Shown: one piece after another, positions 1 through 7,824 of the stretch
Layout: each line of letters opens with the position of its first letter
How positions within the stretch are numbered: the first letter of the stretch is position 1
DNA from: Campylobacterales bacterium
GTDB taxonomy: Bacteria; Campylobacterota; Campylobacteria; Campylobacterales; Arcobacteraceae
Length of the DNA stretch: 15,963 nt
NCBI GenBank assembly: GCA_019752775.1
Contig: JAIELU010000213.1
Coordinates: 1-15,963, forward strand
Reading direction: 5' to 3'
Program-made: the position numbers and the translations under genes
The notes under the pieces: model-generated
Database searches by the model: none
The model's input: only the letters and a program-made list of their open reading frames with translations
Told to the model about the DNA's origin: nothing

Positions 1-651
1 TTTTGTGTATTCTAAAACTTCTTTTGCTTTATCGTAATTTTTAATGTCACCGTTTGCAATAACAGGAATAGAAATAGCCTCTTTCATCTGTTTTATTGCA
101 TCATAATCAACAGGTGCTTTATATTTTCCTGCTCTTGTTCTTCCATGAACAGAAACAAAATCAACTCCACAAGCTTCAACTGCTTTTCCGATTTCAACTG
201 GAATTTTATCATTTACTCCAATTCTAACTTTTGCAGATGTATATTGTTTTTTTGAATATTTTTTTACAGTTGAAAGAATCTCTTCAAGTTTTTTTAAATC
301 ACCCAAAAGATTTGAACCAGAGCCGTGATTATAAACTTTTGGCGCTGGACATCCACAGTTTAAATCAATTCCATCAATTCCCTCAACTTCATTTAAAAGT
401 AAAACAGCATCACGAACTAACTCAACACTATTTCCAGCAATTTGGACAAAATAAGGGTCTTCAGTAGGACATTTTTCAATCATTTTTAATGTTCGTTCTG
501 ATTTATAAACTAAAGCATTTGATGAAATCATCTCTGAAATAGTTAAATCAGCTCCAAACTTTTTAACAACAGAACGAAAGGGTAAATCAGTATATCCAGC
601 AAGTGGCGCCAACACCACAAGGGGTCGGCTAAAATCAAGTTTTTTATTCAT
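1..651 (-). CDS. dusB: tRNA-dihydrouridine synthase, DusB/NifR3-like (3' end beyond window)
   Basis: Flavin-dependent reduction of uridine to dihydrouridine in the D-loop region of tRNA; cytoplasmic. The visible 217 codons begin MNKKLDFSRPLVVLAPLAGYT, the family's FMN-binding TIM-barrel opening. They contain LNCGCPAPKV, whose second Cys is the expected catalytic acid, then AKVRIG, VHGRTR and IANGDI, which are the later FMN/phosphate-binding strands. Full family members are roughly 310-330 residues, so about the last third lies beyond the left edge. The ATG at 651 shares its A with the TAA of the upstream gene (TAATG), so translation is probably coupled. The Dus family call is secure. DusB versus another Dus subtype is inferred from the NCGCP context. 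Confidence 0.9.
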   Translation of the reverse strand, partial: MNKKLDFSRPLVVLAPLAGYTDLPFRSVVKKFGADLTISEMISSNALVYKSERTLKMIEKCPTEDPYFVQIAGNSVELVRDAVLLLNEVEGIDGIDLNCGCPAPKVYNHGSGSNLLGDLKKLEEILSTVKKYSKKQYTSAKVRIGVNDKIPVEIGKAVEACGVDFVSVHGRTRAGKYKAPVDYDAIKQMKEAISIPVIANGDIKNYDKAKEVLEYTK

Positions 652-1664
652 TATTTGTAAGATATCGCTTCTAAATTGTAGTGTTTCCCAGCTTCTTTTA
701 AATCTATTAAAGCTTTAAATGCAGGATATTCATTATCTTTTGTATTTGCAAGAACTTCTCTGGCTTTATCAATCATTTCATACTCAAATAATACATGTAA
801 ATAAGCAGGAATTGCATCCTCAAGTTCTAATGATAATTTTTCAAATAGTGCAATTATTTGATCAGGCTTTAAAATAGTTTCATAATTTTTTGCTAATGCT
901 AAATAATCGTTTTTATCATAGTCTAAATCTTTTACAATTTTTAAAATCTCTTCACTTGTAAAACCAAATTCATTATTAGTAGCATCTTTTTCAAAAAGTT
1001 TTTTAGCCATATCTTTGTCTAATTTAATATTTTTATAAAGCTTTTTAATGGTTGTCATACTTTTTTCTTCTAAAACATTTTCAAAAGATTTCAAGACAAT
1101 ATTTGAAGAAAAACTTTCTGGTTTTTTTAGAACATCAACTGCAAAATCAATTTGTTCATTTACTTTATTTAACATATTTAAATTTGCTAAATTTGTAGTT
1201 TCATTTACTTTAAATGATTTATCACTCACATATTTACCATTTTTCACATCTTGAACATTTGCAACTATTTTATTTAATTCATCATCAAAACATGAAAATC
1301 TATTTTCTTGAACATCAATTTTTAGTTGAGAAAGAATTATTGCAAGGTTTTTAAAATCTTGAGTTTTAAATTTATAAACTTCACTTTTTTCAAGTAAACT
1401 TGATTTTATCATTTTAATCATAGCTTCATGATCTTTTTTCACAGCTCTTTTTTTAAAATAATTAAGCATTGCGTACCATAAAATATGCAAATATGTTGCA
1501 AGAGCAAGTAAAGAGATAGGAGATATTACCCACGCAGAAACTGGTAAAGAAAGGGAATATCCGAAAAATGAAACATTGTAATCACCCAACTCTAAACTAT
1601 ATACATAACCAAATACGGCAACAATTAAAATTATTGAGAAAATAAAATATTTCTTAAAACCCAT
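651..1664 (-). CDS. Membrane-anchored protein of unknown function with LapA-like N-terminus
   Basis: 337 residues. Two hydrophobic segments at about 6-23 and 42-66 bracket a short loop (LELGDYNVSFFGYSLSLP) that looks like a beta-hairpin. A charged, helix-rich domain of some 270 residues follows and is predicted to face the cytoplasm. The two-TM-plus-hairpin layout resembles LapA (DUF1049) proteins of lipopolysaccharide assembly, and the helical tail could be TPR-like, but both are inferences from layout only. The start is ATG, with AAAGGAT eight bases upstream. It overlaps the Dus gene by one base, is separated from rlmH by 65 bp, and probably has its own promoter there. No catalytic motif was recognised. 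Confidence 0.8.
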   Translation of the reverse strand: MGFKKYFIFSIILIVAVFGYVYSLELGDYNVSFFGYSLSLPVSAWVISPISLLALATYLHILWYAMLNYFKKRAVKKDHEAMIKMIKSSLLEKSEVYKFKTQDFKNLAIILSQLKIDVQENRFSCFDDELNKIVANVQDVKNGKYVSDKSFKVNETTNLANLNMLNKVNEQIDFAVDVLKKPESFSSNIVLKSFENVLEEKSMTTIKKLYKNIKLDKDMAKKLFEKDATNNEFGFTSEEILKIVKDLDYDKNDYLALAKNYETILKPDQIIALFEKLSLELEDAIPAYLHVLFEYEMIDKAREVLANTKDNEYPAFKALIDLKEAGKHYNLEAISYK

Positions 1665-1681
1665 TTTTCTATCCTTTTTTT

Positions 1682-1713
1682 ATTATACAAACTCTTATTA
1701 TTTTTCCATTATA
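1682..1713 (-). promoter_or_regulatory. Tandem -10-like boxes upstream of the membrane-protein gene
   Basis: On the minus strand the sequence TTTGTATAAT occurs twice, 26 bp apart, with TATAAT at 1708-1713 and again at 1682-1687. The first would start a transcript near 1700, giving a leader of about 36 nt before the ATG at 1664. The second would place the start inside the ribosome binding site, so it is less likely to be used for this gene. No clear -35 is seen, as is usual in Campylobacterota. Confidence 0.45.
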
Positions 1714-1729
1714 CAAAAATGTTTATAAA

Positions 1730-2185
1730 TTACTTATGATATGGATGATTATTTTGAATACTTAAAGCTCTAAAAATCTGCTCTATCAATACAACATTTA
1801 CAACTTTATGAGCCATTGTTAAATCACTTAAAGATATTGTAGTATCACATTTTGTTAAAAATTCTCTTTGAAAGCCATAAGCTCCACCAATAAAAAAATT
1901 AACTTCATTTTTATCTTCTAATAATGAAGAAAAAGCATAAGTATCAACTTTTTTTCCTAAAACATCTAAAGCAACGTTATATCCTTTTAATAAAGGTTCA
2001 TAAGTTTCACTATAAGATAGTTGAGCCTCTTTTTCACTTATTGTTTGCGCTTTTGCAATATTTTTATTAAAAATATAAAAAACTTCTACTTTTGCATATT
2101 TTGAAGACATTTTTATAAACTCTTGAATAATTGAATTAAACTCATCTTTTGAGGGCTTAATTATTGAATAAATATTAATCTTCAT
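1730..2185 (-). CDS. rlmH: 23S rRNA pseudouridine-1915 N3-methyltransferase
   Basis: SPOUT-class methyltransferase that uses SAM to methylate pseudouridine 1915 in helix 69 of 23S rRNA on assembled ribosomes. The protein is 151 residues, close to the usual ~155. The knot region carries FFIGGAYGF, the SAM-binding glycine loop, followed by SLSDLTMAHKVV and LIEQIFRALSI. It ends in NHPYHK, matching the family's conserved HPYHR tail. I chose the ATG at 2185 (MKINIYSI) because RlmH proteins begin this way; an upstream start at 2206 would add seven unlikely residues. The start lies 11 bases inside the 3' end of the ThiE-like gene, implying translational coupling within the accD-thiE-rlmH run. Confidence 0.93.
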   Translation of the reverse strand: MKINIYSIIKPSKDEFNSIIQEFIKMSSKYAKVEVFYIFNKNIAKAQTISEKEAQLSYSETYEPLLKGYNVALDVLGKKVDTYAFSSLLEDKNEVNFFIGGAYGFQREFLTKCDTTISLSDLTMAHKVVNVVLIEQIFRALSIQNNHPYHK

Positions 2186-2783
2186 AAAAACCACTTCCAA
2201 CAACATTAAATCTTATGTTTTCGATAATATCTTCTACTTTTACACCACCAATTGCACAAACTGGATGTTTTGATATTTTTGCTAAATATGAAATTTTAGA
2301 ACCCAAAATTGTACTTACATCTTTTGTATTTGTATTTTTATAAGCACCAAGTCCTATCATATCTATTTCTAATTCATTAGCCTCTAAAATTTCTATTTCA
2401 TTATGAGTTGATAATCCCAAAAGTTTATCTTTTATTTTTGATCGAACTAATTTTATTGCTAGTTTTTTATCTTTATGAATTTTAGAAAAATCTTCTTGAC
2501 CTAAATGTAAACCATCTGCAAACTCGATTAATTCTATTTTGTCATTTATTATTATTGAAATATTAAGCTCTGATTTTAAGTATAAAAGATTAGTTTTTTG
2601 TTCTTCTAATGATGAGATTTTATCTCTATATTGAAGAATTTTTACATCTTTTTTTTTACATAAATCTACAAATTTTTCTAGTGAGATTTTCTTTTTAAGA
2701 AGTGTTTCATAATCACATAAAACATATAAATAATTAAAAGCTTTGAGTTCAAAACCCAAAGCTTTTTCTAAATTTGAAGCCAT
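2175..2783 (-). CDS. thiE: Thiamine phosphate synthase-like protein (ThiE/TenI family)
   Basis: ThiE joins hydroxymethylpyrimidine pyrophosphate to thiazole phosphate to make thiamine phosphate. The 202-residue protein shows the TIM-barrel motifs in order: LQYRDK (about 50-55), IINDK (78-82), ADGLHLGQED (89-98), LSTHN (124-128), LGAYKNTNTK (144-153) and CAIGG (175-179). The Arg, Asn-Asp, Asp, Ser and Lys expected around pyrophosphate and Mg are all present, which favours a working ThiE over the related aminase-like regulator TenI. The sequence is divergent and has about 15 extra N-terminal residues. ATG at 2783 is preferred over the TTG just before it. It lies six bases after accD and overlaps rlmH. 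Confidence 0.78.
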   Translation of the reverse strand: MASNLEKALGFELKAFNYLYVLCDYETLLKKKISLEKFVDLCKKKDVKILQYRDKISSLEEQKTNLLYLKSELNISIIINDKIELIEFADGLHLGQEDFSKIHKDKKLAIKLVRSKIKDKLLGLSTHNEIEILEANELEIDMIGLGAYKNTNTKDVSTILGSKISYLAKISKHPVCAIGGVKVEDIIENIRFNVVGSGFYED

Positions 2784-2789
2784 CAATTA

Positions 2790-3656
2790 TTAACTAATTT
2801 TTTCTTTTTGAAACATACTTAATAAATCTGTTAAAGTTTGTTTCATAGCATTTCTATTAACAACCATATCAATAGAACCATTTTTTAGTAAAAATTCAGC
2901 TCTTTGAAAACCAGCTGGTAAATCAGCTCCAATTGTTTGTTTGATAACTCTTTGACCTGCAAATCCAATTAATGCACCTGGTTCTGCCATAATAATATCA
3001 CCTAAAAATGCAAATGAAGCAGAAACTCCACCCATAGTAGGATCCGTTAAAATTGAGATATATGGAAGTTTTGCATGATCAAGTTTTTTTAAAGCTGCTG
3101 AAGTTTTTGCCATTTGCATTAATGCAAATGTTGATTCTTGCATTCTAGCTCCGCCAGATGCTGATATAATTATCACACCTTGCTCTTTTTCAATTGCTCT
3201 GTTTACAGCTCGTACAATCTTTTCACCCTCGACAGAACCTAAACTTCCACCCATATAAGCAAAATCAAAAACTACTAATTGAACTGGAATTTCATTTATT
3301 TTTGCTTCACCACTAACTACTGAAGATGTTCTTCCTGTATTTTTAAGTGCTTCTTCTACTCTTTTTTTATAAGAAGTTTTATCTACAAATTTTAAAGGGT
3401 CATTTGGTTTTAATTCAGAATCATATTCAACAAAACTATCTTTATCAGTTAAAATCTCAATTCTTCTTTTTGCACCAATTCTCATGTGAAAATTACATTT
3501 TGGACAAATATTATTTTGACTTTCAACCTCTTTAAAAAACATTAAGGCACTACATTCAGGACACTTTATCCAATGACTTGGTGCATCGCTTTTTGTTGGT
3601 TGTTCTTTTGATTTACTATCAAAAGAAATTTTGCTAAATAAGTTTCTTAAATCCAT
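2790..3656 (-). CDS. accD: Acetyl-CoA carboxylase carboxyltransferase subunit beta
   Basis: Beta half of the carboxyltransferase that moves CO2 from carboxybiotin to acetyl-CoA, giving malonyl-CoA for fatty acid synthesis; it pairs with AccA. At 288 residues it has the usual family length. An N-terminal zinc ribbon is visible as CPEC and CPKC (Cys 32, 35, 51, 54). The crotonase-fold core follows, with SGGARMQE, the oxyanion-hole glycine stretch, and TDPTMGGVSASFAFLGD. ATG at 3656 is preceded by AAAGGAT at good spacing. It sits 19 bp after metK with no terminator between, so the two are probably cotranscribed. Confidence 0.96.
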   Translation of the reverse strand: MDLRNLFSKISFDSKSKEQPTKSDAPSHWIKCPECSALMFFKEVESQNNICPKCNFHMRIGAKRRIEILTDKDSFVEYDSELKPNDPLKFVDKTSYKKRVEEALKNTGRTSSVVSGEAKINEIPVQLVVFDFAYMGGSLGSVEGEKIVRAVNRAIEKEQGVIIISASGGARMQESTFALMQMAKTSAALKKLDHAKLPYISILTDPTMGGVSASFAFLGDIIMAEPGALIGFAGQRVIKQTIGADLPAGFQRAEFLLKNGSIDMVVNRNAMKQTLTDLLSMFQKEKIS

Positions 3657-3675
3657 TATAATCCTTTAATCATTT

Positions 3676-4884
3676 TTAAATATTTTCAAATTTATCTAAT
3701 TCGTCAAGTTTTTCCCAAGGATAATCACTTTGACCAACTTGTCCCCTTGCTGCAACATCTGCATAAAGAAAAGTTTTTTCACTTGGTTTATCTAAATTAA
3801 ACTTTTGTGTAATCCATCTTGGAGTTAGAGGAAAAGTATCCATTACAAATTGTGATAATTTATCATCATCAAATTTTGTATAAGAACCCATTGTATCAAC
3901 TGAAACTGATGTTGGACGAGCAACTCCAATTGCATAAGAAATTTGCACAACTGCTTTTTTTGCAAGTCCAGATGCAACTATATGTTTTGCAATCCATCTT
4001 GCTGCATATAATCCACTTCTATCAACTTTTGTATAATCTTTAGAACTTTGAGCTCCACCACCAATTGGTGCATATCCCCCAAATGAATCTACGATTAATT
4101 TTCTTCCTGTTAATCCACTATCATGCAAAGATGAGTGATTTACATATCTTCCTGTTGGGTTAATATGAATAATAGTTGAATTTTTATCATACATATTTGT
4201 AGGAAGTCCTGCATCATCAATTAATCCTTGGATTAATTCTCTTACTTCTTCAATTGGCATTCCCTCAACTGAAGGTGCACTTACAACTATTGTATGAATT
4301 TTTTGTGGATTACAATTTTCAAAATTTGCTTTTGAACCATAATCAACAGTAACTTGTGTTTTAATATCAACACCTAATTTTTGATTATGTTTTAATGCAT
4401 AATTGTAAACTTTATCACATAACATTCGAGCATAAGTAATGGCAGCTGGCATGTAATCAGCCGTTTCACTTGAAGCAAAACCAAACATAATTCCTTGGTC
4501 TCCTGCTCCAATTTCTCCATCAACTTGGTCAACACCTTGATTAATATCAGGTGATTGTTGATTTAATAAAACTTGAACTTGTACATCATCAGGATGTAAA
4601 CATTGTTCTTTTGTAAAAGCTGATTTTCCATCATAACCAATTTTTGCAAGCGCATCTAAAACTATTTTTTCATAATCTTTGTTTGATAATTGAGCTGATG
4701 ATTTTACTTCACCACCAATTACAACATGTTTCCCTGCAACAAAAACCTCTGAAGCTACTCTGCTATCTTTGTCTGCAATTATTAATTTGTCTACGATAGA
4801 GTCAGCTATTATATCTGCGCATTTATCTGGGTGTCCAGGGCTTACAACTTCACTTGTAAATAAGTATTGTGTTTGTTTTTCCAT
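3676..4884 (-). CDS. metK: S-adenosylmethionine synthetase
   Basis: Makes SAM from methionine and ATP in the cytoplasm. From the ATG at 4884 the protein has 402 residues, near the family norm. It shows GHPDK near the N-terminus (ATP/methionine site), GAGDQGIMFG, the P-loop-like GGGAQSSKDYTKVDRS, and the ISYAIGVARP stretch. An in-frame GTG at 4911 would add nine residues (ENKGWKTK...). These come purely from the leader repeat and are unlike other MetK N-termini, so I prefer the ATG (MEKQTQYLFTSE). The ribosome binding site is itself part of the repeat, with GGAA about eight bases upstream. SAM made here is the cofactor for RlmH three genes downstream. Confidence 0.95.
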   Translation of the reverse strand: MEKQTQYLFTSEVVSPGHPDKCADIIADSIVDKLIIADKDSRVASEVFVAGKHVVIGGEVKSSAQLSNKDYEKIVLDALAKIGYDGKSAFTKEQCLHPDDVQVQVLLNQQSPDINQGVDQVDGEIGAGDQGIMFGFASSETADYMPAAITYARMLCDKVYNYALKHNQKLGVDIKTQVTVDYGSKANFENCNPQKIHTIVVSAPSVEGMPIEEVRELIQGLIDDAGLPTNMYDKNSTIIHINPTGRYVNHSSLHDSGLTGRKLIVDSFGGYAPIGGGAQSSKDYTKVDRSGLYAARWIAKHIVASGLAKKAVVQISYAIGVARPTSVSVDTMGSYTKFDDDKLSQFVMDTFPLTPRWITQKFNLDKPSEKTFLYADVAARGQVGQSDYPWEKLDELDKFENI

Positions 4885-4966
4885 TTTTGTTTTCCATCCT
4901 TTGTTTTCCACAAGAATAATCTTGAGTTGTTTTCCATCTTTTGTTTTCCATTTTTTTGTTTTCTAT
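4872..4966 (-). repeat. Six-copy short direct repeat at the metK start with nested start codons
   Basis: Read on the minus strand, ATGGAAAACAAA or a one-base variant recurs at 4966 (ATA in place of ATG), 4951, 4937 (AAC after the core), 4911 (GTG), 4897 and 4884. The last copy is the metK start itself. Unit spacing is 13-15 nt except where a small hairpin is inserted between the third and fourth copies. The ATGs at 4951 and 4897 share one frame, giving a 33-codon ORF that ends at 4850. The ATG at 4937 opens a 31-codon ORF in the third frame ending at 4842. Both stop inside metK. The function is unknown. Confidence 0.85.
4911..4924. repeat. Small inverted repeat inside the metK leader repeats
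   Basis: CAAGA-ATAA-TCTTG, a 5-bp stem with a 4-base loop, interrupts the run of direct repeats between the copies at 4937 and 4911. It is too weak alone to be a terminator and has no T tract after it. It could shape the leader RNA. Confidence 0.4.
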
Positions 4967-5006
4967 ATTTATTAAGAAATTTAAAATAAAAATTTAAAGA
5001 ATTCAA

Positions 5007-5023
5007 TTTGTCATAAAGACAAA
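5007..5023. repeat. Inverted repeat between glmS terminator and metK
   Basis: TTTGTC-ATAAA-GACAAA, 6-bp arms with a 5-base loop, lies about 125 bp upstream of the metK ATG and just after the glmS terminator. It might be an operator or a small leader hairpin; the sequence alone does not decide. The rest of 4967-5006 is AT-rich, and no confident -10 box could be chosen in it. Confidence 0.3.
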
Positions 5024-5040
5024 AAGTTACTAATACTAAC

Positions 5041-5095
5041 TAAAAAAAGCTGTTATTTACTTTTAATCGTTTTTTAGATTTTTAAGTAAATAACA
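5041..5095 (-). terminator. Probable intrinsic terminator of glmS
   Basis: Perfect 12-bp inverted repeat (TGTTATTTACTT at 5051-5062, AAGTAAATAACA at 5084-5095) with a 21-base loop. On the minus strand it is followed after two bases (GC) by a run of seven T. It begins 14 bases after the glmS stop codon. The stem is AT-rich and the loop long, so termination may be incomplete, but its position and T tract fit glmS well. Confidence 0.7.
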
Positions 5096-5109
5096 CAAAT
5101 AAATGAGAT

Positions 5110-6912
5110 TTATTCAACCGTTACAGATTTTGCAAGATTTCTTGGCATATCAACATCATTTCCAAGTCTTATTGAAATTTCCATTGAAAATAGTTGTAAC
5201 ACTATTAACATTTCAAAAAACTCTAACATATAATGATCTGTTTTATTTATTTTTACAAAATCATCCGCCAAATCAAAATCAAGTGGTGATATTGCACAAA
5301 TTGTACTATCTCGGGCGCTTAACTCTTCAACATTTGATTTGATTTTGTCATAAAGCAAATTTTGTGGCATAAGTGCAATAGTAAAAAGTTCAGGATCAGC
5401 TAGTGCAATTGGTCCATGTTTCATTTCACCTGCTGGATAACCCTCTGCGTGTAAATATGAAATCTCTTTTAATTTTAAAGCACCTTCAAGAGCAAGTGGA
5501 TAAAACACATCTCGACCTATAAAGAAAAATCCATGACCATGTAAATATCTTTTTGATAATCTTTTCATTTTTTCATGGATGTTATCACTAATACAAAGTG
5601 ATTTTGGAACTTCTCTTAAAGTGTGTAATTCTTGTTGCATAATTTCATTTGAAATTATATTTTTTGCTTTTGCGAAATATAAAGCTAACATCCATAAAAC
5701 AACTGTTTGAGTTGAAAATGCTTTTGTAGATGCAACACCTTTTTCAATTCCAGCTCGTGTTAAAATAGTAGCATCTGCTGTTCTTGTCATTGAAGAGTTA
5801 TCAACATTACAAACCACAAGTGTTTTAAGACCTGCTTTTTTTGCCATTTTTAAAGCTTCTAAAGTATCGGCGGTTTCACCACTTTGAGAAATTACGATAA
5901 ATAAAGTATCTTTTGTTAAAAGTGGATCTTTATATCTAAATTCACTGGCAATTTCCACATTACATTTAACTTTTGATAACCTTTCAAAAAGATAAGAAGC
6001 TGTAAGTCCTGCATGATATGAAGTTCCACAAGCACAAATTTTGATTTCATTGATTCCCTCAATAATTGAAGCCTCAATTTCATCAAATAAAATTTCATTA
6101 TCTTTAAGTCTTCCAATCATACAATCACTTACAACTGTACTTTGCTCATAAATTTCTTTTTCCATAAAAAATCTATATCCATCTTTTTGAGCAAATTGTT
6201 TAGATGTTGGAAGTGATGACCAAGAGTAATTATCATTAAAAAACTCTATTTCATTTGCACTTGCAATTCCACCAACCCCATCTTCTAAATAAACAACACT
6301 TGAAGCTAGCCCAATTAAAGGAGCATCAGAAGAAGAAAATAGAACTTCCTCTTTTTCATTTCCCTTTGCAACTATTAAAGGGCTTCCATGTTTAAAGAAA
6401 AATATTTTTTTTGGATCTGCTTTTGTGATTAAAAGAATCGAAAAAGCACCTTCAAGTCTTGTAATAGTATTTTGAAAAGCTTTTTTTGTGTCGTTTAATT
6501 GGTTATAAAAATTTTCAAATAGGTGAACTATAACTTCTGTATCTGTTTGAGACACAAACTTATGACCTTTTGAAGTTAATTCTTCTTTTAATTCTTTATA
6601 GTTTTCAATAATTCCGTTGTGAACAACATAAGAGTATTCTCCCAAATGTGGATGAGCATTTAATTCAGTTGGTTTTCCATGTGTTGCCCATCTTGTGTGT
6701 CCAATTCCTAGTTCATAATCAGTTGAAGCTGCTGCATTTACTTTTTCTTCAAGATTTACAAGTTTTCCCAAAGCCTTAAAAACATCAATTCTATCATTTT
6801 TTAAAACAGCAATTCCAGCACTATCATAACCTCTGTACTCTAACTCTTTTAAACCATCTAATAAAATTTTTGTTGTCTCTTTTTTACCAATATAACCAAC
6901 TATTCCACACAT
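5110..6912 (-). CDS. glmS: Glutamine--fructose-6-phosphate aminotransferase (isomerizing)
   Basis: Converts fructose 6-phosphate and glutamine to glucosamine 6-phosphate, the entry step to peptidoglycan and LPS amino sugars. The protein has 600 residues, the normal length. The start must be the ATG at 6912, since Cys2 (MCGIVGYIG) is the glutaminase nucleophile after Met removal; a TTG one codon earlier is ignored. The glutaminase half shows RWATHGKPTE, HNGIIENY and QTDTEV. The isomerase half has two SIS domains with CGTSYHAG, ISQSGETADT and STKAFSTQ, and ends PRNLAKSVTVE as the family does. Ribosome binding site AAAAGG lies eight bases upstream. No glmS ribozyme is expected in this phylum and none was seen. 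Confidence 0.97.
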   Translation of the reverse strand: MCGIVGYIGKKETTKILLDGLKELEYRGYDSAGIAVLKNDRIDVFKALGKLVNLEEKVNAAASTDYELGIGHTRWATHGKPTELNAHPHLGEYSYVVHNGIIENYKELKEELTSKGHKFVSQTDTEVIVHLFENFYNQLNDTKKAFQNTITRLEGAFSILLITKADPKKIFFFKHGSPLIVAKGNEKEEVLFSSSDAPLIGLASSVVYLEDGVGGIASANEIEFFNDNYSWSSLPTSKQFAQKDGYRFFMEKEIYEQSTVVSDCMIGRLKDNEILFDEIEASIIEGINEIKICACGTSYHAGLTASYLFERLSKVKCNVEIASEFRYKDPLLTKDTLFIVISQSGETADTLEALKMAKKAGLKTLVVCNVDNSSMTRTADATILTRAGIEKGVASTKAFSTQTVVLWMLALYFAKAKNIISNEIMQQELHTLREVPKSLCISDNIHEKMKRLSKRYLHGHGFFFIGRDVFYPLALEGALKLKEISYLHAEGYPAGEMKHGPIALADPELFTIALMPQNLLYDKIKSNVEELSARDSTICAISPLDFDLADDFVKINKTDHYMLEFFEMLIVLQLFSMEISIRLGNDVDMPRNLAKSVTVE

Positions 6913-6946
6913 CAAAAAAACCTTTTTTCAAATTTTAATTGTAATT

Positions 6947-6952
6947 ATTATA
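6947..6952 (-). promoter_or_regulatory. Candidate -10 box for glmS
   Basis: A perfect TATAAT on the minus strand within AAATATAATAATT, placed to give a leader of about 28 nt before the glmS ATG. There is no recognisable -35. Confidence 0.45.
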
Positions 6953-6971
6953 TTTAATAGTTACTAAATAT

Positions 6972-6984
6972 GTGCTTTTCGCAC
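6972..6984. repeat. Short inverted repeat after suhB
   Basis: GTGC-TTTTC-GCAC lies 12 bases beyond the suhB stop codon. It is followed by six T only on the plus strand, where nothing is transcribed into it. On the minus strand it lacks a T tract, so it is at best a weak 3'-end hairpin of suhB. Confidence 0.3.
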
Positions 6985-6996
6985 TTTTTTATTGTT

Positions 6997-7770
6997 TTAT
7001 AAATTTAGATTTTTTATAAATTCATCATGAATTTTGCCGTTTGAGGCAACTAAATATTTATCTTCAAATAAATTATATTCATCTCCACTTATGTTTGAAA
7101 CCTTTCCACCTGCTTCTGTAAGAATTAAAACTCCAGCACTTACATCCCAAGCTTTTAGATTCATTTCATAATATCCCTCATAAGTTCCCCTCGCCACATA
7201 ACATAAATCAAGTGAAGCTGAACCTAATCTTCTTAAATCTTGACAAAGTGGTAAAACATCTTTTATCTTTTTTACCACATCATTTAAATCATTTTCATCT
7301 GTTCCACTTGTATATGGAAAACCAGTAGCTAGAAGTGATTTTTGAAAATTATCTTCAAGGCTAACTTTTAGTTCTTTACCATTTAAATAAGCACCTCGAC
7401 CTATTTTTGCTGTATATAATTCATCTAAAATTGGATTATATACAACCGCCAAATATGGTTTTTTATTTTTATAAACTCCAACAGAAATTGCAGTGTGAGG
7501 AACTCCATTTACAAAGTTTGTTGTTCCATCTATTGGGTCAATTATTATTGAATTATTAAACTCTATATTTGCATTGTCTGATTCTTCTGCGATGATATTA
7601 AAATTTTTAAATCTTTTTGTGAATTTCTTTTTTAAATACTTTTCAACCGCCACATCAAATTGTGTTACTAAATCTTTTTTAGCTTTAAAAGTTATATCTT
7701 TATCAGTATAAAATCCCTCTTTTAAAATTTTTCCAGCTTTTTTTATTATTTTAATTAGATCTTTTTTCAT
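6997..7770 (-). CDS. suhB: Inositol-monophosphatase family protein (SuhB-like)
   Basis: Mg-dependent sugar/inositol phosphatase fold. In this family members act on inositol 1-phosphate, related phosphates or 3'-phosphoadenosine compounds, and E. coli SuhB also works in rRNA antitermination. The 257 residues contain the metal ligands in order: AEESD (Glu62-Glu63), DPIDGTTNF (Asp78, Asp81) and KAWDVSAGVLILTEAGG (Asp209). LRRLGSASLDLCYVARG lies before the last. Length and motifs are complete. ATG at 7770 has AAGGA about ten bases upstream. It is 84 bp upstream of glmS on the same strand. The true substrate cannot be read from sequence. Confidence 0.87.
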   Translation of the reverse strand: MKKDLIKIIKKAGKILKEGFYTDKDITFKAKKDLVTQFDVAVEKYLKKKFTKRFKNFNIIAEESDNANIEFNNSIIIDPIDGTTNFVNGVPHTAISVGVYKNKKPYLAVVYNPILDELYTAKIGRGAYLNGKELKVSLEDNFQKSLLATGFPYTSGTDENDLNDVVKKIKDVLPLCQDLRRLGSASLDLCYVARGTYEGYYEMNLKAWDVSAGVLILTEAGGKVSNISGDEYNLFEDKYLVASNGKIHDEFIKNLNL

Positions 7771-7794
7771 TATTTACTCTTCCTTGTTTTTTAT

Positions 7795-7803
7795 ATTTTA
7801 TCA
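7795..7803 (-). promoter_or_regulatory. Candidate extended -10 box for suhB
   Basis: TGATAAAAT on the minus strand fits the TGnTAnAAT extended -10 form typical of this phylum. It lies about 25 nt before the suhB ATG, in the 54-bp gap after the cyclase gene. Confidence 0.35.
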
Positions 7804-7824
7804 GCTAGAACCCAAATTTAAGAT

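Noticed and set aside
231..467. Plus-strand ORF opposite the dus gene
   Set aside because: Composition (Gln, His, Leu-rich) is that of an antisense shadow, and the minus strand holds a clear Dus protein.
4872..4966. CRISPR-like array
   Set aside because: Units are 12-15 bp and nearly contiguous, with no spacers of usual size; they are simple direct repeats.
4769..4975. Plus-strand ORF opposite the metK start
   Set aside because: Antisense shadow of metK and its leader repeat; no ribosome binding site or recognisable product.
4912..5040. SAM riboswitch in the metK leader
   Set aside because: No GC-rich helices or recognisable riboswitch core; only short AT-rich repeats and hairpins are present.
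5103..5342. Plus-strand ORF opposite the end of glmS
   Set aside because: Lies wholly over the conserved C-terminal coding region of GlmS and has no support of its own.
6972..6984. Plus-strand terminator
   Set aside because: It has a T tract only on the plus strand, where no gene ends nearby, and the stem is four base pairs.
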